A DNA stretch of 64,000 bases from Brenneria alni (GCF_003666245.1 NZ_MJLZ01000005.1:1-64000), one strand, 5' to 3'. Numbered from the stretch's first letter, positions 16,777-25,530 are shown. The notes: a model not told the origin generated them from the sequence alone. Made by a program: numbers and translations.

Positions 16777-18264
16777 TCAACGGGCGAGCTGGATCCAGGT
16801 TGATTTCGGGTCAGTATATTTATCCAGCGCGTGAACTGACTTGTCTCGCCCGAATCCTGATTGTTTGCGCCCGCCGAACGGCATGGTGATTGCGCCATCG
16901 GCATAACAGTTAACCCAGACCATGCCGCTGTTCAGGCGGCGGGCAACGCGGTGCGCCTGGCTGAGATCGTCCGTCCAGACGCCTGCGCCCAGGCCATAGT
17001 CGGTGTCGTTGGCTAACGCCAGCGCTTGCTCTTCACCGCTGAACCGGCATACGCCCAGCACCGGGCCGAAGATTTCGCGGCGCATGGCGACATTGCTGTT
17101 GTCGCAGGCCAGAATGGTAGGATTAAGGAACAGCCCGCCCGCCTGCGTCGGCTGCGGCGTCAGGCAGTTTGCGCCTGCGGCCAGCGCATCGTCGATGCCG
17201 TCAATCACCCGCTGAAACTGTGTGCGATCCACCATCGCCCCCACCCGCGTTTGCGGGTCCAGCGGGTCGCCCGGCAGATAATTTCGCGCTTCCCGCAATA
17301 GCAGTTCCATAAAGCGGTCATAAATGGTGTCTTCCACATACAGCCGTGAACCGGCAATGCACACTTCGCCCTGGTTGATAAAGATAGCCGCCGCCGCTAC
17401 CGCCGCCGCCTGCTCCAGTTGCCGACAATTGGCGAACACCAGATGCGGCGACTTGCCCCCGCACTCCAGCCAGACGCGTTTCAGATTGGAATCCGCCGCG
17501 TAGCGCATAAAATGTTTGCCCGTGGCGGTGGAACCGGTAAAGGCCAGACAGTCCACGTCCCTATGCAATCCCAGCGCCCGTCCCGTCACGGTGCCGCGTC
17601 CGGTCACCACCTGAAAAACCCCGTCGGGGATCCCGGCCTGCTGCGCCAGTTCGGCCAGTTTCAACACGCTGAGGCTGGACTGTTCCGCCGGTTTCACGAT
17701 GACGCTGTTGCCCACCGCCAGCGCGGGCGCCAGTTTCCAGCAGGCGATCATCAGCGGAAAATTCCACGGCACCACCGCAGCCACCACGCCCACCGGTTCC
17801 CGCACCACCGTTGCCAACACATCTTCCTGTGTAGGCAGCACTTCATCGGTCGCGGTTTCAATGGCGCCGGCATAAAAACGCAGGCAACGGATCGACTCAG
17901 GGATATCAAACGCCATGCTGTCGCCAATGGGCTTGCCCATGTCCAGCGTCTCCAGCAGAGCCAGCGTTTCACTGTTTTCCTCCATCAGTTGCGCCAGCCG
18001 TTCCAGCGTTTTGCGCCGCTGTGCGGGCGCACTGCGCGACCAGACGCCGCTATTGAACGCCTGACGGGCATGGCGCACCGCCCGCTCAACGTCGGCCTCG
18101 CTGCAATCGGCAATATCAGCCAGCTTGTCGCCGGTCGCCGGGTTAATACTGGGTAATACCGCGCCGTTTTCCGCCTCGCTATAGCCGTTGCCGATCCAGG
18201 CGCGCCCTTCGTATGTCAGCGCTGTTGCCGCCTGCCGCCAGTATGCAAGTGAATAGTGACTCAT
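16777..18264 (-). CDS. Aldehyde dehydrogenase, PuuC-like
   Basis: A 495-residue NAD(P)-dependent aldehyde dehydrogenase. It aligns by eye along its length with E. coli PuuC (gamma-glutamyl-gamma-aminobutyraldehyde dehydrogenase), from the N-terminal LAYWRQAA to the C-terminal DKSVHALDKYTDPKSTWIQL. Catalytic motifs are PWNFPL, the Glu in WLECGGKSP, and the Cys in NQGEVCIAGS. The substrate in this operon is probably an aldehyde made by the neighbouring TPP enzyme; that is inference. The start overlaps the TPP-enzyme stop by 4 bp. Confidence 0.88.
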   Translation of the reverse strand: MSHYSLAYWRQAATALTYEGRAWIGNGYSEAENGAVLPSINPATGDKLADIADCSEADVERAVRHARQAFNSGVWSRSAPAQRRKTLERLAQLMEENSETLALLETLDMGKPIGDSMAFDIPESIRCLRFYAGAIETATDEVLPTQEDVLATVVREPVGVVAAVVPWNFPLMIACWKLAPALAVGNSVIVKPAEQSSLSVLKLAELAQQAGIPDGVFQVVTGRGTVTGRALGLHRDVDCLAFTGSTATGKHFMRYAADSNLKRVWLECGGKSPHLVFANCRQLEQAAAVAAAAIFINQGEVCIAGSRLYVEDTIYDRFMELLLREARNYLPGDPLDPQTRVGAMVDRTQFQRVIDGIDDALAAGANCLTPQPTQAGGLFLNPTILACDNSNVAMRREIFGPVLGVCRFSGEEQALALANDTDYGLGAGVWTDDLSQAHRVARRLNSGMVWVNCYADGAITMPFGGRKQSGFGRDKSVHALDKYTDPKSTWIQLAR

Positions 18265-19970
18265 GCCTCTTCCCCTCGTTTTATCGTTGCCTGTTGTTGA
18301 ATTTCACTGAGCAGCACGCCGGGCGCGATGCCATTACCGTCATAACGCAGCTCAATGATGACCGGACGCCGTTTCTCTTCGGCAAAACGCAGCGCCTGGC
18401 GGAATGTCGCCTCAAACTCGCTGGTATCATCGACCACCACCCCCCATCCATCGTAGGCCTGCGCCAGACGGGCAAACGCCGGGTTACTGAAACGCAGGGC
18501 GACTTCACGTCCGGGAAAGTGGTGCTCCTGATGGGCGCGGATGGTGCCCCACATGCCGTTGTTGAACACCAGCACCACCACGCCAAGCTGGTATTGCAAC
18601 GCCACGCCCAACTCCTGCATGTTCATCTGGAAACAGCCGTCACCGGCAAAACAGACCGCCGGGCTGTCCGGGTGCTCCAGCTTATAAGAGAGGGCCGCCG
18701 GCAGCCCGTAGCCCATCGACCCGACCGTCGGCGCCAGCGAACTGCCCCGCCCGGCAAAGGGAACATAACGATGCGGGTATAGGGCATAGTTACCGGCGCC
18801 GACGGTAATACAGCCCTGACCGTCCAGCACCGTACCGACGACATTCGCCACCCGATCGAGACTCAGCGCCCCCGGCGACGGCAGCGGATTAAGGGTTGCC
18901 AGATAGGCGTCGCGGGACTGGGTGCGCCACTGTCGCCAGACCGGCTTATCGCTGGCCGTAAGGCCGTCCAGCGCGGCGGCAAAGGCGTTGACGCTGGCAT
19001 TAATCGCCAGCGCAGGTCGGTAAACATGTCCCAACTCTTCAGGATCAGGATAGATATGAATCAGCGTCTGCCGCGGCGTTGGCGCGCTGATCCAGCTATA
19101 GCCTTCGCTGGTGGCCTCGCCGATACGCGTACCGACGGCAATAATCAAGTCGCTGTCGCACAGTTGCTGGCGCAGGGCGTCATGCATTGAGAAACCCACA
19201 TGACCGACAAACTGTTCGTCGCGCTGGTCATAACACTCCAGACGACGCCAGGCCACCCCGACCGGTAAATCAAAGCGGCGGGCAAACTGCTGTAACTGTT
19301 GTTGCCCCTGAGCGCTCCAGCCGCTGCCGCCCACCAACAGGAAAGGGCGTTGTGCCTGTTTTAACCGTGCTGCCAGCTCTGCCATCTGATCCGCGCCGGG
19401 ATAGATCTCCAGCCGGGGACGGGCCGCCACCACGGACACCGCCGATTCCCCCCACAGCACGTCCTCCGGCAGCGCCAGCACCACCGGCCCCGGACGTCCG
19501 CTGGTCGCCACCGACCAGGCTCGCGCCACATATTCAGGAATGCGATCGGTACGGTCGATCTGCGCCACCCATTTCGCCATTTGGCCGAACATGCGGCGAT
19601 AGTCAATCTCCTGAAACGCTTCGCGCTCAATAAAATCGTTGCCGACCTGTCCCACGAACAGGATCATGGGCGTTGAATCCTGAAAAGCGGTATGCACGCC
19701 AATGGACGCGTTAGTGGCGCCCGGCCCACGCGTCACCATGCAGATACCCGGCTCGCCGGTCATTTTTCCATAGGCTTCCGCCATGTAGGCTGCGCCGCTT
19801 TCCTGGCGGCAAACCACCGACTGGATGCTGTCGGTATGTTCATTGAACGCATCAATGCACGGAAGAAAACTCTCGCCCGGCACCAGAAATATCCGTCTGG
19901 CGCCCTGCTCGCGCAGTTGTTCCAACAGGATCTGCCCGCCATTACGGGAAACTTGAGAGGGGTTCTGCAT
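18261..19970 (-). CDS. Thiamine diphosphate-dependent enzyme, acetolactate synthase-like
   Basis: A 569-residue TPP enzyme with the three-domain POX/AHAS layout. The N-terminal Pyr domain carries the catalytic Glu in CRQESGAAYMAEAYGK, followed by a central FAD/nucleotide-type domain and a C-terminal PP domain with the GDG(X)nNN motif (GDGCFQMNMQE to VFNN). It could be a 2-oxo acid decarboxylase, carboligase or oxalyl-CoA-like lyase; sequence does not decide. It is flanked by a CitE-like lyase (1-bp overlap) and an aldehyde dehydrogenase (4-bp overlap), which suits a decarboxylation that produces an aldehyde. Confidence 0.88.
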   Translation of the reverse strand: MQNPSQVSRNGGQILLEQLREQGARRIFLVPGESFLPCIDAFNEHTDSIQSVVCRQESGAAYMAEAYGKMTGEPGICMVTRGPGATNASIGVHTAFQDSTPMILFVGQVGNDFIEREAFQEIDYRRMFGQMAKWVAQIDRTDRIPEYVARAWSVATSGRPGPVVLALPEDVLWGESAVSVVAARPRLEIYPGADQMAELAARLKQAQRPFLLVGGSGWSAQGQQQLQQFARRFDLPVGVAWRRLECYDQRDEQFVGHVGFSMHDALRQQLCDSDLIIAVGTRIGEATSEGYSWISAPTPRQTLIHIYPDPEELGHVYRPALAINASVNAFAAALDGLTASDKPVWRQWRTQSRDAYLATLNPLPSPGALSLDRVANVVGTVLDGQGCITVGAGNYALYPHRYVPFAGRGSSLAPTVGSMGYGLPAALSYKLEHPDSPAVCFAGDGCFQMNMQELGVALQYQLGVVVLVFNNGMWGTIRAHQEHHFPGREVALRFSNPAFARLAQAYDGWGVVVDDTSEFEATFRQALRFAEEKRRPVIIELRYDGNGIAPGVLLSEIQQQATIKRGEEA

Positions 19971-20716
19971 TATTTGCTCCAGGGTGTTAAATAATCTTTG
20001 TTATGGTCTGTACAGACATTCAGCGACTGCCAATACCGTACCTGTTCAGGCGTGATGGCGCAGCGCGAGCGATAACCGGCACGCAGGGACGTCTCACAAT
20101 CATCGACAAAGCCGTCTTCGCCGATATTGTTCGGCCAGGGGCCATCGATCGCCTCCACGTCGTGGCGCTGACAGCAATCGATAAACTGGCGGCGTAGCGG
20201 CAATAATCGCGCCATGCGCTGCGGATCGTCGGCAATACCCATATCCCGCGATAAGTCGCCGCTCCCCAACAACGCGGCCCTGACCCGGTTGGTCGCCGTC
20301 AGAATCGATTCAAGCCGCGCCAATCCCTGGCGGCTTTCGATGGTCGGTACGATGGCGGTATTGATTACGCCATGACGCGTCATTAATTCATCCAGTTCAA
20401 CCATCTGCCCGGCTTCCTCAATTTGCGGCAAGAAAACGGCATCCGGTGCGGCGGCGGCAATCTCCGCCAGTTGTGTTTCTCCGCCCAGCGCCAGGCGATC
20501 CAGCCGGATCGCGCAGCGTATGGCCCGGCGGCGGCAGAGTTCCGCTATCCCGGTAAATAGCCGGCAGGCGGTGTCTTTCCCGGTGACCGGGGTAAACTCT
20601 TCCAAATCCACCACCAGCACGCCCGGCTGCGCATCAATGGCCTGCGCCAGCCTGGGTCTATCGTGTCCGGCGACGAATAACCAGCTTACCGCTTTGCTTT
20701 TCGCTTGTTGGTTCAT
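19970..20716 (-). CDS. HpcH/HpaI aldolase/citrate lyase (CitE)-like protein
   Basis: A 248-residue TIM-barrel protein of the CitE/HpcH family. Visible segments are VVDLEEFTPV (normally VDLEDAV, metal-binding Glu/Asp), the substrate Arg in IRLDRL, the PTIES strand (normally LIETA), GSGDLSRDMG (normally GxxDLxxDLG) and EAIDGPW. These proteins cleave C-C bonds of CoA-thioesters or free hydroxy-oxo acids. The deviations from the usual motifs suggest an uncommon substrate. It lies between dctM and the TPP-enzyme gene. Confidence 0.8.
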   Translation of the reverse strand: MNQQAKSKAVSWLFVAGHDRPRLAQAIDAQPGVLVVDLEEFTPVTGKDTACRLFTGIAELCRRRAIRCAIRLDRLALGGETQLAEIAAAAPDAVFLPQIEEAGQMVELDELMTRHGVINTAIVPTIESRQGLARLESILTATNRVRAALLGSGDLSRDMGIADDPQRMARLLPLRRQFIDCCQRHDVEAIDGPWPNNIGEDGFVDDCETSLRAGYRSRCAITPEQVRYWQSLNVCTDHNKDYLTPWSK

Positions 20717-20719
20717 CGG

Positions 20720-22003
20720 TTATGTCATCCGCGAAGGTAAATACAGCACCAGATCGGGAATGAACACCAGCAGCAGCAATACCACCAGCATGGCCAGGAG
20801 CATCACCGACAGAGGCTTAAAGGTTTCAGTAACCGTGATGCCGGATACGCGGCAGGCCGCCATCAGGTCGATCCCCAGCGGCGGGGTATTCGCGCCAATC
20901 GCCATATTGACGGTGAGCAGAATCCCGAAGTGAATCGGATCGATGCCGTATTGCTGTAGCAGCGGCATGACGATAGGCGTGATGATAATGATGATGGCTA
21001 TGGTTTCCATAAAGGTTCCCAAAACCAACAGCAGCGTCATCAGCATCAGCAGTACGGTGTATTTGCTATCGGTGATATTGCTGATAAGCGAAGCGATCGC
21101 CTGAGGAACCTGTTCATAACTCAGTCCCCAGCCAAATAACCCCGCCGCGGCGATAATGGTTAAAATCGCCGCGCTGATTTCCGCAGTTTCCCGCAGCGAA
21201 AGCCACAGTTCCCGCCATGAAATACAGCGGTAAAAAAAGACGCCCAGAATCAAGGCATAAGCAATCGCGGATACCGCCGCCTCCGTCGCGGTGAACACCC
21301 CCATACGGATACCGCCGATGATCAGCACCGGCACCATCAAGGCTGGCAGCGCATCGAGCCAGGCGCGGATTTTTTCCTTGCCGGAGTAGCGGCGTCCGCC
21401 AGCCCAGTTGTGTTTGCGCGACAGATAAAGCGCCGCGATAACCAACGCGACGGCCAGCATCAAACCGGGGATCACCCCGCCCATAAACAGTTTGCCGATA
21501 GAGGTATTGGAGGTGGTGCCGTAGACAATCATCACAATACTGGGCGGCAACACCGTGGCAATGGAGCTTGATGTGCCGATCAACGCACTGCTGAAACCCG
21601 GCGAATAGCCTTCTTTGCGCATCGCGGGCAGCAACATGCCGCCAACGGCCACCACATCGGCAACGCCCGATCCGGACAGCGAACCAAACAACATGCAGGC
21701 CAGCACGGCGACCACCGCCAGACCGCCGCGAATATCACCGACGCTGGCCATACATAATTTAACGATGCGGGTCGTTAACCCGGCATGGTTCATTAGCTGC
21801 GCGGCCAGAATAAACATCGGGATAGCCAGTAGCGTAAAGCTCTGCATACCCGCCACATACTGTTGAGCGGCAACCATCAGCGGCGCGCCGTCAAAGATAA
21901 GCAGGTAACTCAGCGCCGCAACCAACAACCCGAAGGCGACCGGCATATCCAGCAGCAACATCAGGGCAAACATGCCAATCAATACCCAGGCGCCATCACT
22001 CAT
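20720..22003 (-). CDS. TRAP transporter large permease, DctM subunit
   Basis: A 427-residue membrane protein with about 12 hydrophobic segments. The DctM signature FGSLSGSGVADVVAVGGMLLPAM occurs near residue 110, with SSIATVLPPSIVMIVYG following, and a second inverted half carries ANTPPLGIDLMAACRVSG near residue 370. With DctQ it couples sodium or proton entry to uptake of a carboxylate or similar acid. The gene overlaps dctQ by 8 bp. Confidence 0.92.
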   Translation of the reverse strand: MSDGAWVLIGMFALMLLLDMPVAFGLLVAALSYLLIFDGAPLMVAAQQYVAGMQSFTLLAIPMFILAAQLMNHAGLTTRIVKLCMASVGDIRGGLAVVAVLACMLFGSLSGSGVADVVAVGGMLLPAMRKEGYSPGFSSALIGTSSSIATVLPPSIVMIVYGTTSNTSIGKLFMGGVIPGLMLAVALVIAALYLSRKHNWAGGRRYSGKEKIRAWLDALPALMVPVLIIGGIRMGVFTATEAAVSAIAYALILGVFFYRCISWRELWLSLRETAEISAAILTIIAAAGLFGWGLSYEQVPQAIASLISNITDSKYTVLLMLMTLLLVLGTFMETIAIIIIITPIVMPLLQQYGIDPIHFGILLTVNMAIGANTPPLGIDLMAACRVSGITVTETFKPLSVMLLAMLVVLLLLVFIPDLVLYLPSRMT

Positions 22004-22457
22004 GACGCCCCCTTGTTTTGATAAGCTGACCGAGATTAATCAGTACAATGGCAACGCAACTCACCGGAACGCTGAAATACACCACCCCGACCGGCCATTG
22101 CAGCGCCGTGGATTTTTGCTCCATCGTCAGCACGGTTAAATCCCAGCCGGCTTTCGCCAGCAGCAGCATGAATACCATCAGCACCACCTGCATAATCTGA
22201 TGAATAGTGTGTTGCCGATTGCGGTTACGCATCCACAGGCCCAATAACCCGGCATTCAGATGGCTACGACGCTGGCTGCAATACGCGGCCCCCAGCATGG
22301 TCGCCCACACCAGCACGATTTCCGGCAGTTCCTCCGCCCATTGCGGCGTATTGCCCCAGAGCCAGCGCATACTGATTGCCCAGCCCATCAATATTGCCTG
22401 CAATGCGACGCCAATGGATGCGATAACGATAAACAAGCCTGAGATACGGTTGATCAT
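21996..22457 (-). CDS. TRAP transporter small permease, DctQ subunit
   Basis: A 153-residue membrane protein with four helices and the DctQ-like WAEELPEIVLVWATMLGAAY region near residue 58. The ATG at 22457 was chosen because an AGGAGGG ribosome site ends three bases before the adjacent ATG at 22460. The longer reading from 22499 overlaps dctP by 29 bp. It joins DctM to form the membrane unit of the TRAP importer. Confidence 0.85.
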   Translation of the reverse strand: MINRISGLFIVIASIGVALQAILMGWAISMRWLWGNTPQWAEELPEIVLVWATMLGAAYCSQRRSHLNAGLLGLWMRNRNRQHTIHQIMQVVLMVFMLLLAKAGWDLTVLTMEQKSTALQWPVGVVYFSVPVSCVAIVLINLGQLIKTRGRHE

Positions 22458-22470
22458 CATCCCTCCTGCA

Positions 22471-23445
22471 TCACTGTGCGCTGTAACGTTTGACTTCATC
22501 GATCAATTCCGGCCCGAACACCTGTTGATAGGTTTCCCAGACGCCTTGCACACGTTCGGCGAAAAGTTTGGGATCAACCTCATTAACCTGCATACCTTTC
22601 TCTTGCAGTTTGCCGATCAGCTCCTTGTCATCCTGCTGGGTCAGCCGCCGCTGCTCATCACGCCACTTATCGGCCAGCGTCTGCACCGTGGCCTGATCCT
22701 GCGCAGAAATGCGCTTCCAACTGGATTCAGACATCACCAGACAAGCGGGCGCCCAGACATGGCCTGTCAGGGAGAGGTATTTTTGAACTTCATACAGGGA
22801 CGAAGAATCGATAATGGAGAGCGGGTTTTCCTGCGCATCAAACACCCTTTGTTGCAGAGCCGAATAAAGCTCGCCAAACGCTAAGGGAGCGGGACTGGCG
22901 CCAAGCGCGGTAAAACTATCCAGGCGCATCTTATCCGGCGTAACGCGAATCTTCAGGCCCGCCAAATCTTCAGGACGATTGACCGGCGCACGGTTATTGG
23001 TGACATGGCGATAACCGTTTTCCCACCAGGACACTATTTTTAAATGGTGTTTTTCAGCCAGTGTTTCCAGTTTATTGCCTAACTCGCCATCATAAGCCGC
23101 ATAGGCTGCCTGACGATTCGGCCATGAATAAGGCAGTTCGACAATACCAAATTTGGCATCAATAGGCTGAAGCGAACCACAGCCAATTAATCCGGCCTGT
23201 AAACTGCCTATTTGCAAACCTTCGACTAAATTCTTTTCATTACCTAATTGGCCGTTAGGAAAAAGTTTTATACTTACCCGTCCATCCGTTTGCTTTTGCA
23301 CATCGTCAGCAAAACCGGAGGCGGCAATATTCCAGTTATGACTGGTCGGTAATACATTCGCCAGTTTTAATTCAATGGCACTGACATGCCATGAAAATAA
23401 TAATGCAGATGCAATTAGCGCGGCTACTTTACGATTACTTTTCAT
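22471..23445 (-). CDS. TRAP transporter solute-binding protein, DctP family
   Basis: A 324-residue periplasmic protein with a Sec signal (MKSNRKVAALIASALLFSWH, cleavage near VSAIE). The DctP domain shows KIVSWWENGYRHVTNNRAP and the Arg-containing ligand clamp LKIRVTPDKMRLDSFTALGASPAPLAFGELY in outline. The carboxylate-binding Arg of the family appears in LKIRV. It is the first gene of the 12-gene operon. The ligand is likely an organic acid, not further identifiable. Confidence 0.9.
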   Translation of the reverse strand: MKSNRKVAALIASALLFSWHVSAIELKLANVLPTSHNWNIAASGFADDVQKQTDGRVSIKLFPNGQLGNEKNLVEGLQIGSLQAGLIGCGSLQPIDAKFGIVELPYSWPNRQAAYAAYDGELGNKLETLAEKHHLKIVSWWENGYRHVTNNRAPVNRPEDLAGLKIRVTPDKMRLDSFTALGASPAPLAFGELYSALQQRVFDAQENPLSIIDSSSLYEVQKYLSLTGHVWAPACLVMSESSWKRISAQDQATVQTLADKWRDEQRRLTQQDDKELIGKLQEKGMQVNEVDPKLFAERVQGVWETYQQVFGPELIDEVKRYSAQ

Positions 23446-23612
23446 ATCACCACCATCCCCGTATCAATTTATTTTTAATTTCATTCACAGAGTCTTCCCG
23501 CAAGGTAACTTAGTCAATTTTAACAATTTAATAGCGCGTATAATTTCCATTTATATAAAAATAAGATTATTTTCCCCACCACAATGCATTAATTCAACAA
23601 TTACCCTAATAG

Positions 23613-23630
23613 GGTGCAATGCTTGCACCA
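23613..23630 (-). promoter_or_regulatory. Palindrome / sigma-54-like element upstream of dctP
   Basis: GGTGCAA-TGC-TTGCACC is a perfect 7-bp inverted repeat. Read on the minus strand, TGGTGCAAGCATTGCA (23630-23615) also has the exact -24/-12 spacing of a sigma-54 promoter, with a perfect TTGCA at -12. A start site near 23604 would give a 160-base leader before dctP. Either an operator or a promoter reading is possible. Confidence 0.35.
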
Positions 23631-23790
23631 ATAAATATCTTTACGATAAATTAATCGAATAGTTAATTGCACCATCAGCGAACAGGCTGATTCTGATATT
23701 AGCTGTGCTAATTAGGATGCGGGAAAAAGGTTTCCTTCAGGGGGAGATATCGCCGTTTTCGCCTGCCCCGCCACTTGGTCACAATTATTT

Positions 23791-23897
23791 ATACCCTTCA
23801 TCTTTCAGCCCTCACTCACCCCAGTCACTTACTTGAGTAAGCTCCTGGGGATTCTCTCGGTTGCCGCCTTCCTGCATCTCGAAATCTATTGGGTATA
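23791..23897. repeat. 107-bp MITE-like element with TATACCC/GGGTATA ends
   Basis: The element begins with TATACCC and ends with GGGTATA. Its internal half TTGCCGCCTTCCTGCATCTCG also occurs, as a diverged half copy, at 25777-25809. I recall similar short elements (core containing CAGTCACTTA and GCTCCTGGGGATTC) scattered through Pectobacteriaceae and Yersinia genomes. No coding capacity. Confidence 0.6.
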
Positions 23898-23914
23898 TGC
23901 AGATACACAGACAG

Positions 23915-23980
23915 TTTCGTGCACCACAATGCCGCCATTTCTATGCCATGTCATAGCACGCGCCCGACGCAGGGCGCTCA
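23915..23980 (-). repeat. 66-bp structured repeat, copy B
   Basis: Inverted relative to copy A at 9708-9773, with 54 of 66 identical positions. In this copy the hairpin GCGCCC-TGCGTC-GGGCGC is perfect, and the palindrome TGCTATGACATGGCA keeps pairing through compensatory C/T and G/A changes relative to copy A. Confidence 0.65.
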
Positions 23981-24041
23981 GTCGCCGCCGCCCTGCGAAC
24001 CCAGGCTTCCGGCTAAATTATGCCGCTGACGCGGTGCCTTC

Positions 24042-24140
24042 GGAATCGGAGGTCTCCTGTCGAACCGCCATTGACGCGCTCCCGGCGCGGCACTGGCTTT
24101 CGCCGCGTCCGTGCGGCTCATTCGGGAGACCTCCCATTCC
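24042..24140. repeat. Large inverted repeat with structured interior
   Basis: GGAATCGGAGGTCTCC (24042-24057) and GGAGACCTCCCATTCC (24125-24140) pair at 15 of 16 positions. The 67-bp interior is GC-rich and contains further hairpins such as GCCGC-GTCCGT-GCGGC. It may be a structured RNA, a repeat-family member or a mobile-element end. Confidence 0.55.
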
Positions 24141-24268
24141 TCAGCATAATTTTTACGCCGGGTAACGGCAGAGACCCGAGAATGAGTCTGAAAAATATAA
24201 CTTTTTTATATAAGAGGCAGGTATTTGAAGGGTAGTGAAAAAGTCCGGCATCTTTAATAGGTTAGGTT

Positions 24269-24288
24269 CTCCCCCTGGCAAGGGGGAG
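24269..24288. terminator. Strong hairpin after the carbamoylase gene
   Basis: CTCCCCCT-GGCA-AGGGGGAG is a perfect 8-bp GC-rich stem 21 bp beyond the stop codon of the minus-strand carbamoylase gene. It lacks a T-run, so it may act as an mRNA 3' end stabiliser (REP-like) rather than a classical terminator. Confidence 0.5.
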
Positions 24289-24309
24289 GCAGGATAGGGT
24301 CATTAATGG

Positions 24310-25530
24310 CTATAGCGCACGCAGCAATACGGCATTGAGCAGGACATCCCCCCCTTTGGCGGCGTCCTCTGGTGATATCGCTTCGCTCTCGTTATGGCTG
24401 ATGCCCCCGGCGCAGGGAATGAAAATCATGGTGGTCGGGCAATGTTTGGCGATATTGATCGCATCGTGTCCGGCGCCGCTGATAATTTCCTGCCAGGCGT
24501 AGCCCAATTCCTGCACCGCAGTTCGTACCGTCGCAATACAGTCAACATCAAAATGCGTGGCAGGGCTTAACCAATGCCGTTCAATATCGAGCGTTAATCC
24601 CCGCGCCGAGGCAATGCGGGTTAATTGCCGACGTACACTGCTCTCCATCGCCGCCAGAACCCGATCGTCAGGATTGCGCAAATCCACGGTAAATTTTACC
24701 CGGCTGGGAATGGTATTACGTGACGAACCCGGGATCTCCACCTGACCGATGGTAAACAACCCGTCAGGAAAGTCTTTGCGCAGAGACGGCTCCAGCGACA
24801 TCAGCATTTCCGCCACCCCAAACAGCGGATCAAGCCGGGATTTCATCGGCGTTGTGCCGGCATGGGCGGAAACGCCGACAACATCAATATCCAGCCAACA
24901 GATCCCCTGCCCCCCTGTCACCACGCCGATGGTGACGCCTTCATCCTCCAGCACCGGGCCTTGTTCAATGTGGGCCTCATAGTAGGCATCAAACGGGCGG
25001 GCCAGCGGTGTCGCCCCGGCATGGCCGATATCGTTAAGCGACTGCCCCATGCTGATACCTTCTCGGTCGGTAATCTCCAATGCCTTTTCCAGCGCCAATG
25101 CCCCGGTAAACACCGCCGAGCCTAACATCGCCGGCGTAAATCTCGCCCCTTCCTCATTGGTCCAGACGGCAATCTCCAGAGGTTGATTAGTCGTGATATT
25201 TTTATCATTCAGGGTACGAACCACTTCCAGCCCCGCCAATACGCCGTAGATCCCGTCAAAGCGACCACCCTTCGGTTGCGTATCCAGATGGCTGCCCATC
25301 ACTATCGGATTCGCCTGCGCATTTTTCCCTTCGCGCCGAGCAAAAAGGTTGCCAATGGCGTCAAAATAAATACTCATACCAGCATCACGACACCATTGAA
25401 TAAATAATTCCCGCCCCTGTTTATCTTCCTGCGTCAATGCCAGACGCGTATTCCCCCCCGCAGCCGTCGCGCCAATTTTCGCCATCTCCATCAGGCTATT
25501 CCACAGACGTTCGCCATTTACTTTCAACAT
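24310..25530 (-). CDS. N-carbamoyl-L-amino acid hydrolase / beta-ureidopropionase family (M20)
   Basis: A 406-residue zinc amidohydrolase that removes a carbamoyl group from N-carbamoyl amino acids, or a related ureido substrate. Metal ligands are visible in GSHLDTQPKGGRFDG, in WTNEEGARF and in YEAHIEQGPVLE; the substrate-binding GAGHDA and the last ligand in GGISHNESE follow. The ATG at 25530 was chosen for its GAGGAG ribosome site at good spacing; an upstream ATG at 25602 would add 24 residues. Hydantoin, pyrimidine or allantoate-type nitrogen salvage are the plausible pathways. No hydantoinase is adjacent. Confidence 0.85.
   Translation of the reverse strand: MLKVNGERLWNSLMEMAKIGATAAGGNTRLALTQEDKQGRELFIQWCRDAGMSIYFDAIGNLFARREGKNAQANPIVMGSHLDTQPKGGRFDGIYGVLAGLEVVRTLNDKNITTNQPLEIAVWTNEEGARFTPAMLGSAVFTGALALEKALEITDREGISMGQSLNDIGHAGATPLARPFDAYYEAHIEQGPVLEDEGVTIGVVTGGQGICWLDIDVVGVSAHAGTTPMKSRLDPLFGVAEMLMSLEPSLRKDFPDGLFTIGQVEIPGSSRNTIPSRVKFTVDLRNPDDRVLAAMESSVRRQLTRIASARGLTLDIERHWLSPATHFDVDCIATVRTAVQELGYAWQEIISGAGHDAINIAKHCPTTMIFIPCAGGISHNESEAISPEDAAKGGDVLLNAVLLRAL

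Larger units (their letters stand above)
23446..24309. other. 864-bp non-coding region with several repeats
   Basis: No gene is supported. The region holds the dctP promoter area with a palindrome (23613-23629), a 107-bp terminal-inverted-repeat element (23791-23897), copy B of the 66-bp repeat (23915-23980), a large structured inverted repeat (24042-24140) and a strong hairpin (24269-24288). The stretch at about 23900-24150 is clearly GC-richer than its surroundings. Confidence 0.6.

Noticed and set aside
24020..24235. Short ORFs in the GC-rich region after dctP
   Set aside because: They lie in inverted repeats, are rich in Arg and Pro, and have no ribosome sites.
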